Positions 33,704 to 43,826 of a stretch of DNA of 64,000 nucleotides are shown in pieces. The DNA lies in assembly GCA_900188575.1 (NCBI GenBank), contig FYEU01000256.1:124001-188000 (forward strand), in the 5' to 3' direction. The position numbers were made by a program, and so were the translations under genes. This stretch comes from Geosmithia putterillii (Eukaryota; Ascomycota; Sordariomycetes; Hypocreales; Bionectriaceae). The notes under the pieces are model-generated. The model was not told where the DNA came from. It made no database searches and worked only from the letters and a program-made list of their open reading frames with translations. Position 1 is the first letter of the stretch. Each line of letters starts with the position of its first letter.

Positions 33704-35179
33704 ATGATCCATCGCAAGCTCCTATGTGAGCGCGTGATTCCCCGGTCTGCGTTTGTCGCCGTCCGCCGTGCTCCCCCGCAGGTCTGGGGTCCCGTCTGGA
33801 CACGACCGCTGTCGTCCACCCCGTCTTGCTACCAGAACCACAACCACAACGGCTCGACCAGCGCCAACGCCAGCAACCATGACCGCGTACGAAGCATCAC
33901 CGACCTCCCCGGACGCATCTACCCGCGCTATCTCCAAACAGGCGGCTCCTCCTTCCTGTCTCTCCGATGGCCGCGCCCGCCGCGCAACCTGCTGCTGATC
34001 CAGAAGCTGTACAGCCCCGAGGTGACCGAGGCGGTGGTCAAGTTCGCCAAGCACATGCACACCGACTACCCGGAGGTGAACGTCATCTTCGAGCCGCGCA
34101 TCGCGGAAGCCCTGCGCACGCGCTTCGACTTCCCCATCCACGCCTCCGACGACCGCACCAGCACGGCCGACAAGGTGGATGTGATTGCGACGTTTGGCGG
34201 CGACGGGACGGTGCTCCGCGCGGCCAGCCTGTTCAAGCTGCACGGGGCGGTGCCGCCCATCGTGTCCTTTAGTATGGGAACGCTGGGTTTCCTGGGAGAG
34301 TGGGACTTTTCCGAGTACAAGAAGGTCTGGCGGGAGGTGTACATGAGCGGGAGTGATGCGTCGCGGCAGGACGCAGCCGTGCCGCGGAGTGGCCACCAAC
34401 ACAAGGATAACCCGGAGGAGACCGAACAAGAAGAGCAGCAGGAGGTGCACGGGGCGTGGGAGCGCACCAACGGACGCAGCATGGGCAAACAGCGCGCCGC
34501 CAAGGTCCTCCTCCGCAACCGCATCAAGGCCGACGTCTTCGACCCGGAGGGCAACAACGTCAACGAGCGGCTGTCCAACACACTTACCGCCGAGGCCAAG
34601 TCGCTGGTGAAACCCAAGCCCACGGTCGCAGGACGCCCGCCGTCGCCGTCGCTGCGCGCCATCAACGAGATCTCGGTCCACCGCGGGTCCCACCCGCACC
34701 TGGCCATCATCGACATCTACCAGAACGGCCACTTCCTCACCGAGACCATGGCCGACGGCATCCTCATCAGCACGCCCACCGGGTCCACGGCCTACAGCCT
34801 CAGCGCGGGCGGGCCCATTGTCCACCCGCTCGTGCAGAGCCTGCTCATCACGCCCATCAGTCCCTGCAGTCTGAGCTTCCGCTCGCTTGTTCTGCCCCTC
34901 GATACGAAAGTGACGCTGCGCATGAGTCCCAAGAACAGGGGTCGTGAGCTCGATCTTAGTATTGATGGGAGAAGGTGCGCGGGGGTCTCGCCTGGCTACG
35001 AGATTCGCGTAGAGGGCGAGTTTGTCCGGCGGGGTCATGGGGCGTCCTCGTCAGACGAGTGGCATGGTGGTGTGCCCTGTGTTATTCGCACCGAGGACGA
35101 TGATCCTTGGGTTGGTGGGCTGAATGGTATGCTCAAGTTTAATCATCCGTTTGGGCGGACCAGCTTGGCGGATGACTGA
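33704..35179 (+). CDS. NAD(H) kinase, probably mitochondrial (Pos5-like)
   Basis: An ATP-NAD kinase that makes NADP(H). A single exon of 491 aa. The N-terminal 40 residues are Arg-rich without acidic residues up to the LSSTPSCYQ region, which looks like a mitochondrial presequence. Catalytic motifs are FGGDGTV at 164-170, the NE pair at 321-322, and STPTGSTAYSLSAGGP at 356-371. Between the core strands are two low-complexity, charged insertions: residues about 216-268, rich in Glu/Gln, and about 283-316. These make the protein longer than the minimal enzyme. The divergent neighbour is the acyltransferase. Confidence in the family is high; the mitochondrial location is inferred. Confidence 0.96.
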   Translation: MIHRKLLCERVIPRSAFVAVRRAPPQVWGPVWTRPLSSTPSCYQNHNHNGSTSANASNHDRVRSITDLPGRIYPRYLQTGGSSFLSLRWPRPPRNLLLIQKLYSPEVTEAVVKFAKHMHTDYPEVNVIFEPRIAEALRTRFDFPIHASDDRTSTADKVDVIATFGGDGTVLRAASLFKLHGAVPPIVSFSMGTLGFLGEWDFSEYKKVWREVYMSGSDASRQDAAVPRSGHQHKDNPEETEQEEQQEVHGAWERTNGRSMGKQRAAKVLLRNRIKADVFDPEGNNVNERLSNTLTAEAKSLVKPKPTVAGRPPSPSLRAINEISVHRGSHPHLAIIDIYQNGHFLTETMADGILISTPTGSTAYSLSAGGPIVHPLVQSLLITPISPCSLSFRSLVLPLDTKVTLRMSPKNRGRELDLSIDGRRCAGVSPGYEIRVEGEFVRRGHGASSSDEWHGGVPCVIRTEDDDPWVGGLNGMLKFNHPFGRTSLADD

Positions 35180-35866
35180 GCCACGACCAACTCTTGTTTG
35201 AAGCACAGCATGTAATCAATCTGTATTATAATCTTACTATTGCCATTCGATACCAACAAGTACATGTTACTGTCTATAGGACGAGCGAGCGCAGCGAGGA
35301 CAGCCCCCGGCAGGGCCGCCGGAGGCATAGTAACGAGTTACATACGGGGGGTACTTGGTACGTTGTAATACGGAGTAGAACCCTTGGTCTGGTCACTTGG
35401 CTGGTCACCTTGACAGGTCACATTGGCACACGACCAGTTCTCCTGTTGATGTCATTCGACATGGACTCATACTCGTGCTGTTTCTGATGGCCGGTACTCC
35501 GTACTGTACGCGTACTGCATCTCTACTCGTACAGCCATACTCCGTAATACTCTGTAAGAGGCAGTTGAAGCATTTGGCCCCCCCTGGCAATGCTGGCACG
35601 GACATGGCTCTGCCCTCCAATCTCCCCTGGATGCAACAGTCCATAATTAAATGGCCAAAGGGCGCAATTTTGGCTTGGCCCGAGTACCTGCCCAAGCACC
35701 AAGTAATAGAATACTACTTACGGAGTAGTACTACTACTAGTATTGCACTTTACACTTGCACCTTCAACTACGAATTATTACTTAGTATTATAGTGACGTG
35801 TCCGTTTATATTATACCATACCCTTATAATAATAGCATATTCTTGCTTGGATGTGCATTGAAAACC
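35180..35866. other. Convergent intergenic region with element copy D
   Basis: About 0.7 kb between the stops of the NAD kinase and the kinase-like gene. It contains element copy D, GTACTCCGTAC at 35494-35504 and variants near 35370 and 35722. No coding model is seen. Confidence 0.55.
35285..35326 (+). repeat. 42-bp GC-rich element, copy D (3' flank of NAD kinase)
   Basis: As copy E except for one change in the left half (GCGAGCGCAGCGAG). It begins 105 bases after the NAD kinase stop codon. ATAG stands 5 bases before and directly after it, which could be a target-site duplication. Confidence 0.95.
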
Positions 35867-36970
35867 TCAAGTGCCAAGATCGACTCCCATCTCCTCAGCC
35901 ATGTGACGGAGGCCTATGAGATCGCCCCGCATCGTCTGCTGGTCCTCCGGGTTGATGTACTGAGGGGTGTAGCCGCCGCCGAAGTCGATGACGACGGCGT
36001 CACTCTGCTGGTCAATCATGACATTGTCCGGTTTGACGTCCCCCCAGACGATATCCATCTCATGCAGCCGCTGTAGTGTAGCCTCCACCTGGCGCAGCCA
36101 CTTGGTCCTCTCTTCCGCCGTGGCCGTTTCCCACTGCCGCTGGAGGCTGACCCCCTCAACGTATCCCAGCAGGAAGCCCATAAGGCAGGTTTCTTCATGA
36201 TCCCAGAAGACAAGACCCGCGAGCCTTGATGTCCGGAAAGGCGGGGCAAGATGGCCGATGCGCGAGAGTATGTCGAGCTCCCTGCGGTACCCGTGAGCTC
36301 TGAGGCAGGCCTTGAAGAAGAAGGCTGTGGTCGTCCCTTTTATGCATACCTTTTTCGGTATGCCTCCCGAGTTTGGATCAGACATGTCGCCGCAGATACT
36401 CTGCAGATCGGATGCCTGGTAGCGCGGAACCTGAGGCAGAGAGGAGCGTAGGATGTGGTCCCGTGAGATCTGGAAGACTGGCCGAGGGGGGGTCGAGTCT
36501 GTGCCATCCACCATAGCGGAGCTGGCCCTCGACGCGTCTGGCAGAGTTTCGACAAGGAGACTTCGAGGGGCCGTGTCCCCATGCTGTTCTGGCGAATACT
36601 CTCCCTGTATTGCTCGCGCCCGACCGTCCTGACTTACGACCTCAAAGACGTATGTTGGTGGGGAGAAGAAGTCGATGAGTGTAGTAGGCCCGCGGGCAAC
36701 GAGCGGGGCGAGCTTGGATGTAAAATCTTCTAGGATCACTAGCATCCAGTCTTCGAACTCATCGAGGGCGATGTGATCATCAGGATCGTTGATGAAATTG
36801 TTGTAATAGTTACGGTCCTCGTCCTGTAGGCCTTGTAGCTTTTCAGACTGGAAAAAGATATAGAAACGGACTCCGTTCAGTTGGAAGATGTACTCGACGT
36901 CTCCTCCGTAGTTGGCTGATTCGAGCACGGCAAAGTCGAGAAAAAGGTCATCTGCCATTGGCGAGGACAT
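35867..36970 (-). CDS. Protein kinase-like fold (fungal kinase/APH-type), unknown substrate
   Basis: A 367-aa protein with a C-terminal kinase-like domain. I start it at the ATG at 36970 (MSSPMADDLF), where composition becomes protein-like, although the frame stays open upstream to 37252. The N-terminal 150 residues form a separate, conserved-looking part (VRFYIFFQSEKLQGLQDE, FEDWMLVILEDF). The kinase lobe has a candidate ATP-binding Lys (FFFKACLRAHGYRRELDIL), a catalytic loop VWGDVKPDNVMI (D311, K313, N316) and the metal-binding D329 in VVIDFGGGYT. The usual HRD is WGD, as in the aminoglycoside-phosphotransferase-like fungal group, so the catalytic residues are kept. Activity is likely but the target is unknown. 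No introns. Confidence 0.8.
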   Translation of the reverse strand: MSSPMADDLFLDFAVLESANYGGDVEYIFQLNGVRFYIFFQSEKLQGLQDEDRNYYNNFINDPDDHIALDEFEDWMLVILEDFTSKLAPLVARGPTTLIDFFSPPTYVFEVVSQDGRARAIQGEYSPEQHGDTAPRSLLVETLPDASRASSAMVDGTDSTPPRPVFQISRDHILRSSLPQVPRYQASDLQSICGDMSDPNSGGIPKKVCIKGTTTAFFFKACLRAHGYRRELDILSRIGHLAPPFRTSRLAGLVFWDHEETCLMGFLLGYVEGVSLQRQWETATAEERTKWLRQVEATLQRLHEMDIVWGDVKPDNVMIDQQSDAVVIDFGGGYTPQYINPEDQQTMRGDLIGLRHMAEEMGVDLGT

Positions 36971-39328
36971 GTCGAAAGCTTGGAGACTCCAAAGAGCTCC
37001 CAGGCAGCTAAGCAATGCATTGGCTCCAGCTTGGGAATAAAGCGAAGAAGACAAAAGAAAACAAAAAAGAAAATAGCGGCACCTACTTTCGGCTGGTGCT
37101 GAATGTGTCGAGCCTCTGATGGCGTCCTGTACTCTTGTGGCCGAGCGAGGTGCTTTGTTTGGATCAAGTTGAGGTCTGGACCTGCCTCTCAATATTTGGG
37201 GCAACAAACTGCTAAATACGATTGGCACGAGAGCCTCGATAGTAGAATGCATGTATGCACCTTCCCACTGCGCAACGTAAGGCTACGATTATGGGGGGCC
37301 TGGAAAAGGCGAATGCGACTGGCAGTTGGTTATTACCTCGAGCACCTATGCTATATGTATTGATAGCAGCAAACAATGACGACGCTCTGTATAAAGAGCC
37401 AACGGATTCCTGCTCTCCCATCAAGTATCAAGAGAAGAAGCCAAACAATGTCCCTCTCAGTCCTTCAGTCTCTACATTCCTCTTTGAGCCCCTTTTTCCA
37501 GACTCCTTTTATACTGACGCGGCCGTACTTTGACTGGCACTGACTTCCCAACTTGCAGTTCATATTCGGTCATTACATGTTTGAACCCGGTTGTCGTTGA
37601 GGCTCATGTTCGGGGGTCGGCCTACTATCGCCCATCCCGGCCAATTTCCTGCCTTCTGTGTTGGCTCTTGCAGGCCGTCGTAAGTATTACCAAAAAGAGG
37701 GGGGAGTACGGAGTACATGAGCGTCAGTCGAGAGGTATATAATTTCTTGGCAACCTGTACGGAGTACCTGCTCGGGGCCCCGGGGCAGCGCCAGACACAC
37801 TTGCGTTGTAATGATGCTCGGTACGGATTAGTATTTACAAGGCCAAGGCAGACTACTCGTACCTCCTTGTAACCTCCAGTTGACGTCTTGTCCGCCCAAC
37901 GGCACGGAGTACTTGTATTCTGAGGAGTATTAATATGCCATGGCGCCCGAAACTGCTACTAGTATTAGGTGGACGGATACTCGTGCTGCGTGCATTGCCT
38001 GCGACCGGAGTAGTCTCCTTTGTCTCCATAGTCCACACAGTGAGACCCTGTCGTAATTTTCGGGCTTCTGGGATTCGCAGTGGCTTACCAGGGTCAGGGC
38101 CCTGCAGACTGCAGTTGGATACGACGTATTACGGCGCGATATATGAGAAGAGACTCCATAGAAATGGGTTCGCAAATGGATTCGTTCGAGTCTCTGCTCT
38201 CTGCCCCGTACAGAGTCCGTACAGAGTGCTCTGTATGGACTACGGAGTATGGACTACGGAGTATTACTACGACTATTAACCCTAGGGGTCGGCATGCTAA
38301 GATTGAAGAGGCGCATGAAGAACGGGTCGGCACTGCAACTGCGTCGATCAACGGCAAATGCCAGGAACGAGAAGGACGACAAGACGATGGATGATGTTTT
38401 GCCTCTCTGAAAGATGAGGAGAGACGGATGAGATGGCAATGATGGTGTTGATGGTACCAAGTCATGATAGTCATGACCAAATGGCCGAATGGCCGAATGA
38501 TGGTGCTCGTAAATGCACGCGGATCAACCGGATGTGCATACGGCGTAAATAGTGCTTTGATAACCTACTAGCTAGTATTATTACTGCTAGTATGTACGAG
38601 AAGTACATGTGTACAAAGTATTACCAGAGTTAGCAGTGGCCATCGTGGCGGTGCCTGGCCCTTTTTCCCTCGCCTTTTTCTTGGCACCATTCATCTTTTC
38701 GCACGACTAGTCACGACTCACACCGTCTCACTTGGCGGTTACGCGTTCCCGTCTCCAGTCTCCAGTCTCCAGTTTGTCGACTTTCCTCCCTACCAAGGCC
38801 CTTTTTCTGCCTTGCGCCCCTCGTTCGTTCCTTTATTCGCTCCCTCCCATCCGCTCTCTCCGGCCCGGCCTTGGCTTTCCGTTCCCTCTCAACTCCGTAC
38901 GAGCCATTCCTAGCCTGCGCCTCTCTTGCCTCGACATGCGAAAGTCCATCTTCGCCGGCCCTTTTGCACTGCTGCTTGCTGTCCCCTGTGCTTATGCCAA
39001 GTCCTGATCGCCGTCGACACACGCTCCTTGGTTCCCATGTGCCGCCAGTAACGATTGATCGACGACCCGACCTCCACCCCGCCGGCCCTGGCTCTCTTTT
39101 CTCTCCTTTCCTCCCGACATTCGCTCGCTCCTTGGCCTGGCTTGGCATTCGTCGACCCCGGGCCCGCCCCTTCAATCCTTCCATCCTTGAAGAGAGCCTT
39201 AATACCCCGTGCCCCTCTGACGACCCTGCCCCCCTCCTTTGTCCCTTCTTCCTCGACCGTTCCTTCCTTTCGCCATACATCAATCAACGACAGGGGTGAA
39301 CACACTCTCGTCTCCCAGCCCTACCATC
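36971..39328. other. Divergent intergenic region, no gene seen
   Basis: About 2.4 kb between the kinase-like gene and phospholipase B. It contains GTACGGAGTAC at 37706-37716 and 37757-37767, plus TACGGAGTAT at 38241-38250 and again 38254-38263. From 38690 to 39328 it is CT-rich on the plus strand, which looks like the phospholipase leader region. A frame at 38732-39007 lies there but has biased composition and no domain. Confidence 0.5.
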
Positions 39329-41427
39329 ATGAGGTCTCTGCCCATATTGCTGGCAGCCTCTGCTGCTGGCGCTGCCACAGGTACGACTGACTGCCCGACC
39401 GATACAACGCGACAATGACTCCGAGAACAAACGAACAGACGAGCAAGACGCGGCAGAGAAGCAAGACTAACCCTCCGATGTGATAGCCTACGCCACAGAC
39501 AATGGCCCTCACAACGTCCCCCGAGCCGTCAGCAACGCCCCCAATGGCTACGTCCCTACAGAGGTCGACTGCCCCGACGACAAGCCCACCATCCGCAACG
39601 GCACCCACCTCTCCCAGCGCGAAAAGGACTGGCTGCTCAAGCGCCGCAACGAGACCATCACCCCCATCCGCGACTTCATCGGCCGCATGAACATCACCGG
39701 CTTCGACAGCAAGGCCTACCTCGCCGACGCCGAGACCAACGCCACCGCCCTGCCCAACGTCGGCATCGCCTTCTCCGGAGGAGGCTACCGCGCCATGCTG
39801 AGCGGCGCCGGTGCCTTTGCCGCCCTCGACGACCGCTCGCCCGGAAGCCAGTCCGACGGCAACCTCGGTGGCCTGGTCCAGAGCGCCACCTATATCTCCG
39901 GTCTGTCGGGCGGCGGCTGGCTCGTCGGCAGCCTGTACATCAACAACTTTACCACCGTGGAGACGAGCTTGAGCAACGGGGCTGTCTGGGAGCTGCAGGA
40001 CTCCATTCTCGAAGGTAACACGCCCTCGCATATCACGACATACCATACACGGCGCGTGTACTTGTGTGCTAACCTTAGGCTGAATGCTAGGCCCCGAACA
40101 ATACGCCCTGTACGACTACTACTCCTCCATCTTTGGCGACGTGAGCGACAAGGACGACGCCGGATACGAACGATCGGTGACCGACTACTGGGGTCGCATG
40201 CTGTCGTACCAGCTGGTGAACGCGTCGCACGGCGGTCCCGGCGTGACCTTCTCGTCCATCGCCGAGGACTCCGACTTCAGCACGGGCAAGGCGCCCATGC
40301 CCTTCCTCGTGGCTGTGGGTCGTCAGCCCGGCAAGCAGGTGGTGGCCATCAACTCGACCGTCTTCGACTTCAACCCCTGGGAGCTGGGATCGTTTGACCC
40401 GACGCTGCGAGGATTCGTGCCGCTAAAGTGGGTGGGATCCAACTTCACCGACGGCACGGTGCCCAAGGACGGCAGCTGCGTGCGCGGCTTCGACAACGCC
40501 GGCTTCGTCATGGGCACGTCGAGCAGTCTGTTCAACCAGATTGTGCTGTACCTCAACAACAAGGACAGCGGCTACGTGCCCGACGACGTACCCGACTTCG
40601 CCATCGAGGCCATCACCGCCGTCCTCAACCACTTTGGCAACGACGACAACGACATTGCCGACTGGACGCCCAACCCCTTCAAGGGCTGGAACCCCGACGA
40701 GAACTACGACTCGGACCTGGACCGCCTGACCCTCGTCGACGGTGGCGAGGACTACCAGAACATTCCCTTCCACCCGCACATCTTCACCGAGCGCGCCGTC
40801 GACGTCGTCTTCGCCTTTGACAACTCGGCCGACACCGAGCTCGGCTGGCCCCAGGGCATCTCGCCCATGTCCACGTACCAGCGCTCCCTGGACGACTCCA
40901 TCGCCGAGGGCACCAGCTTCCCCGCCATCCCCGGCAAGGACACGTTTGTCAACCTCGGGCTCAACGCCCGCCCCACCTTCTTCGGCTGCGACGCCGCCAA
41001 CACGTCGACGGTCGCGCCCCTCATCGTCTACGTCCCCAACTACCCCTACGTCTACAACGCCAACACGTCCACCTTCCAGACCTCGTACAACGAGACGGAG
41101 CAGGACGCCATGGTCCAGAACGGCTGGGCCGTCGCCACCCAGCTCAACGCCACCCGCGATGCCTCCTGGCCCAACTGCGTCGCCTGCGCCATGCTCTCCC
41201 GCTCCTTTACCCGCACGGGCCACGCCGTCCCCGAGACCTGCCAGACATGCTTCAGCTCCTACTGCTGGAACGGCACCCTCGACGAGTCCGACCCGGGGAC
41301 CTACGACCCCACGCTGTTTGGCGACCCCATCAATGTCAAGGAGGCGGGCGCGTCGTCTCTCGGCGGTGGGCAGAGGGTCCTTGCCGTCGTGGCCAGTCTG
41401 GTTGCTTTGACTATTCTCGGTCTCTAA
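39329..41427 (+). CDS. Secreted lysophospholipase / phospholipase B (GPI-anchored)
   Basis: A 638-aa fungal phospholipase B that releases fatty acids from phospholipids at the cell surface or outside. Exons: 39329-39380 (signal peptide), 39487-40014 and 40091-41427. The catalytic dyad environment is intact: GIAFSGGGYRAMLSGAG (oxyanion loop and R119), the nucleophile S158 in ISGLSGGGWLVGSLY, and the Asp in LTLVDGGEDYQNIPFHP. Many NxS/T sites and a Cys-rich C-terminal region (CVACAM, CQTCFSSYCW) precede a hydrophobic GPI-type tail (RVLAVVASLVALTILGL). The upstream 600 bases are pyrimidine-rich. The assignment is firm. Surface anchoring is predicted from the tail. Confidence 0.96.
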
Positions 41428-41853
41428 GATGACTCTTCTTCCATCTTTACACTTTCATTCTTCTTAGTCTATATTCTACAATACCTTTTTTTGTTCTGAA
41501 GCATTTTCTCAAGCATTTTGCCTACACACCTTTCGTTGGTGATATCCACCATCGCTACCTTTTGTCATTTTTCCTATTCGAATACTTGGCGACTCTCGCC
41601 ATATTCACCAACCAATCGTTCTTTCTCCTTTGGTTAAATTCCTTGGTTCACCTATATCCATCTTTCAAGAAGTGGAAACAAAAACAAGAGCATACACTAG
41701 ATCAGAGATGCATGTGGCATGCATCTCCCAGTGGGGGACGGTTTGATTAGCGAGCATCGAATACAATTTCTCTTTGAGTTCAGTCCATGTACTTTTTGGT
41801 ATTATCAGTCTATATTAATGTCCCTGTCCTATGCAATCCAGAAGTGGAACGAT

Positions 41854-43045
41854 CTAAGCCAACGAGACGTCCTTGCCAGACTTGGCACTCTCGAGAACAG
41901 CCTCAATGATGCGAAGCACATCACGCGCCTCAGACGCCTTGACAGGGATCTTGCCATTGTCATTGGCAGCCAGAGCCTCGGCAAAGCCAGCATAGAAGGC
42001 CGTGTAGGTCTGGGGCTTGAGCTGCGGGGGCGCCACATCGCTGATGGACCCGTCGTCCGCGACGGCCGTGAGCCTCATGGTGTCAGCGCTGTCGACGCCG
42101 AAGCCAGGATCCGACGGCTTGCCACCCTGCTTGAGCTGGTCCTCCTGGTGGTCCAGGCCCGTCTTGGCGAAGCTGCCCTTGACACCCCGGACCCAGAAGC
42201 GCTTCTGGGTGGTCTCGGCGCTGAGCTGGCTCATAAGCAGATTGGCCGTCTTGCCATCCTTGTAGAGCAGCTCGACGCGGACGGCGTCCGGGCTGAAAGT
42301 GTCGAGGGCCTTGCCCTCGCGCTGGTTGAGAAGACGACCGCGCACCGTCTCGGGAAGACCGAAGAGCACGTATGCCTGGTCGATCAGGTGGGTGCCCAGG
42401 TCGAAGAGGGTGCTGCCGGCCTGGGGGATGCCCAGCTCGGACTTCCAGCTCGCCGAAGAACTCGCACCGGGGACCTTGTACCTGTCAAAGTGGGAGTTGT
42501 ACTCCAGCACGCGACCGAGAGTCTCCTTCTCGAGAAGGTGACGCACCGTCAGGAAGTCGGCGTCCCACCGACGGTTCTGGTACACGCAGATCAGACGGCC
42601 CGTCGACTCGGACAGGGCGATCAGCTCGGCGGCCTCGGCGGAGGAGGGGACAAAGGGCTTCTCAGTCAGGACGTGCTTGCCCGCCTCGAGGGCCGCCTTG
42701 GTCAGGGCGAAGTGCTGGTCTGGAGGGGTGGTCACCACCACCACGTCGGTGGACGGGTCGGCCAGCAGGTCGGCCGTGGAGGTGAAGTGCGTGATGGAGG
42801 GGTGGTCACTGGGGGCGGAGTTGCCCGTCTTGGGGGTCCGCTGGACGATGGCGTGCAGGCGCAGCTGGGGGGTTGCTGTGATGAAGGGGATGTGGAAGAT
42901 TTTGGCCGACATGCTGAGTCTGTCAGTACTTGTGTTCTATACGATGCTTTGGGATGTTGCTTTGGGATGTTGCTTTGGGATGTTGCTTTGGGGTTGTGAC
43001 TTACCCATATCCGACCACGCCGACGTTGAAAACCTTGGAAGCCAT
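41854..43045 (-). CDS. Gfo/Idh/MocA-family NAD(P)-dependent oxidoreductase
   Basis: A cytosolic-type dehydrogenase of 366 aa, family members of which oxidise sugars, inositols or related polyols. Exons (minus): 43005-43045 and 41854-42913. The first exon encodes the start of the Rossmann fold, joined as NVGVVGYGMSAKIFHIPF (GxG at 12-14). The catalytic EKP motif is present in GKHVLTEKPFV. The C-terminal substrate domain includes LEYNSHFDRYK and STLFDLGTHLIDQAYVLFG, where DLGTHLID carries the conserved His. The intron (42914-43004) is largely filled by a 13-bp tandem repeat. It converges on phospholipase B, 426 bases apart. The substrate is unknown. Confidence 0.94.
42945..42992. repeat. 13-bp tandem repeat filling an intron
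   Basis: TGCTTTGGGATGT is repeated almost four times inside the 91-base intron of the oxidoreductase gene, between donor and acceptor. Confidence 0.9.
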
Positions 43046-43781
43046 GATGAGATTGTCTTTACTTTACAGTATACAACTAGATGTAAAGAATATGAAGGAT
43101 GAAGAAAAGAGTATGAGGATGGGTATGAACCGAGCTTTGTGTGCTTTATACTTTGGAGGGGTTTTCCTTGCGGTTTCATTCTATGTCATTCCCCGCGCTG
43201 CGGCGCGACTATTCGGGCTGCGTTCGGCGGGATTGGCCAACTGTTAAAATTGCCCAAAGGGGAAAAGGGCCATGGGCGCGTCTCCATTCGATTTGCGCGC
43301 CCTCCCTCCTCCCTCCACTGCGTCTCCACATCTCCGGCCGAAATGACGGCATCCCGTTTGCCGCATTGTTTTGCCGCGTCTTTTGCGTGGGCTGCTTTCT
43401 TGTTGGGGAAAATGGGGTGAGTTGAGGGGAGGGACGAGGGAGGGGAATATGGAGGTTTTGCCGAGTGCTTCTGAACTGATCATATGTAATACGGCGTACC
43501 CTGGACAGAGGGTAGGAATAGGTCCTTGCTCAAGGAGCGGGGGAATTGCAACTTCTGAGCTCGTAGTGTTGGGTAAATGCATCTGATGCCACTTTGGCTG
43601 TTGAGATTTGGTTAGGGATCAAGAATCTGATCTGGGTCAATGCGGCTGTCACGGAAGGACGATGTGGGATCTCATGCCGGGGCTTCCGCGTAGTATGTTG
43701 GTGAACAAGGTGAAGGTGATGCTTGAAGAATAGAAAGTCGCGGAAGCAGCGCTGTTACATGAGGGTTTGCCGACAAATTAT

Positions 43782-43826
43782 GCCTCCGGCGGCCCCTGCC
43801 GGGGAGGCTATCCTCGCTTCGCTCGC
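43782..43826 (-). repeat. GC-rich element, copy F (inverted, diverged, intergenic)
   Basis: The reverse-strand copy has the same GCGAGCGAAGCGAG half. Its hairpin differs by a C-to-T change and two short insertions. The T pairs with the A of the opposite arm (GCCT with AGGC), so pairing potential is kept. It is 45 bases and not within a called gene. Confidence 0.85.

Noticed and set aside
33722..35038. 438-codon open frame on the minus strand opposite the NAD kinase
   Set aside because: It is the antisense shadow of a gene with intact catalytic motifs, and its translation is His/Arg/Val-rich with no domain.
38732..39007. 91-codon frame upstream of phospholipase B
   Set aside because: It lies in the CT-rich leader, has a biased Leu/Ser/Pro composition and no domain.
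40423..41223. 266-codon minus frame opposite phospholipase B
   Set aside because: A Gly/Val/Asp-biased shadow of a GC-rich exon.
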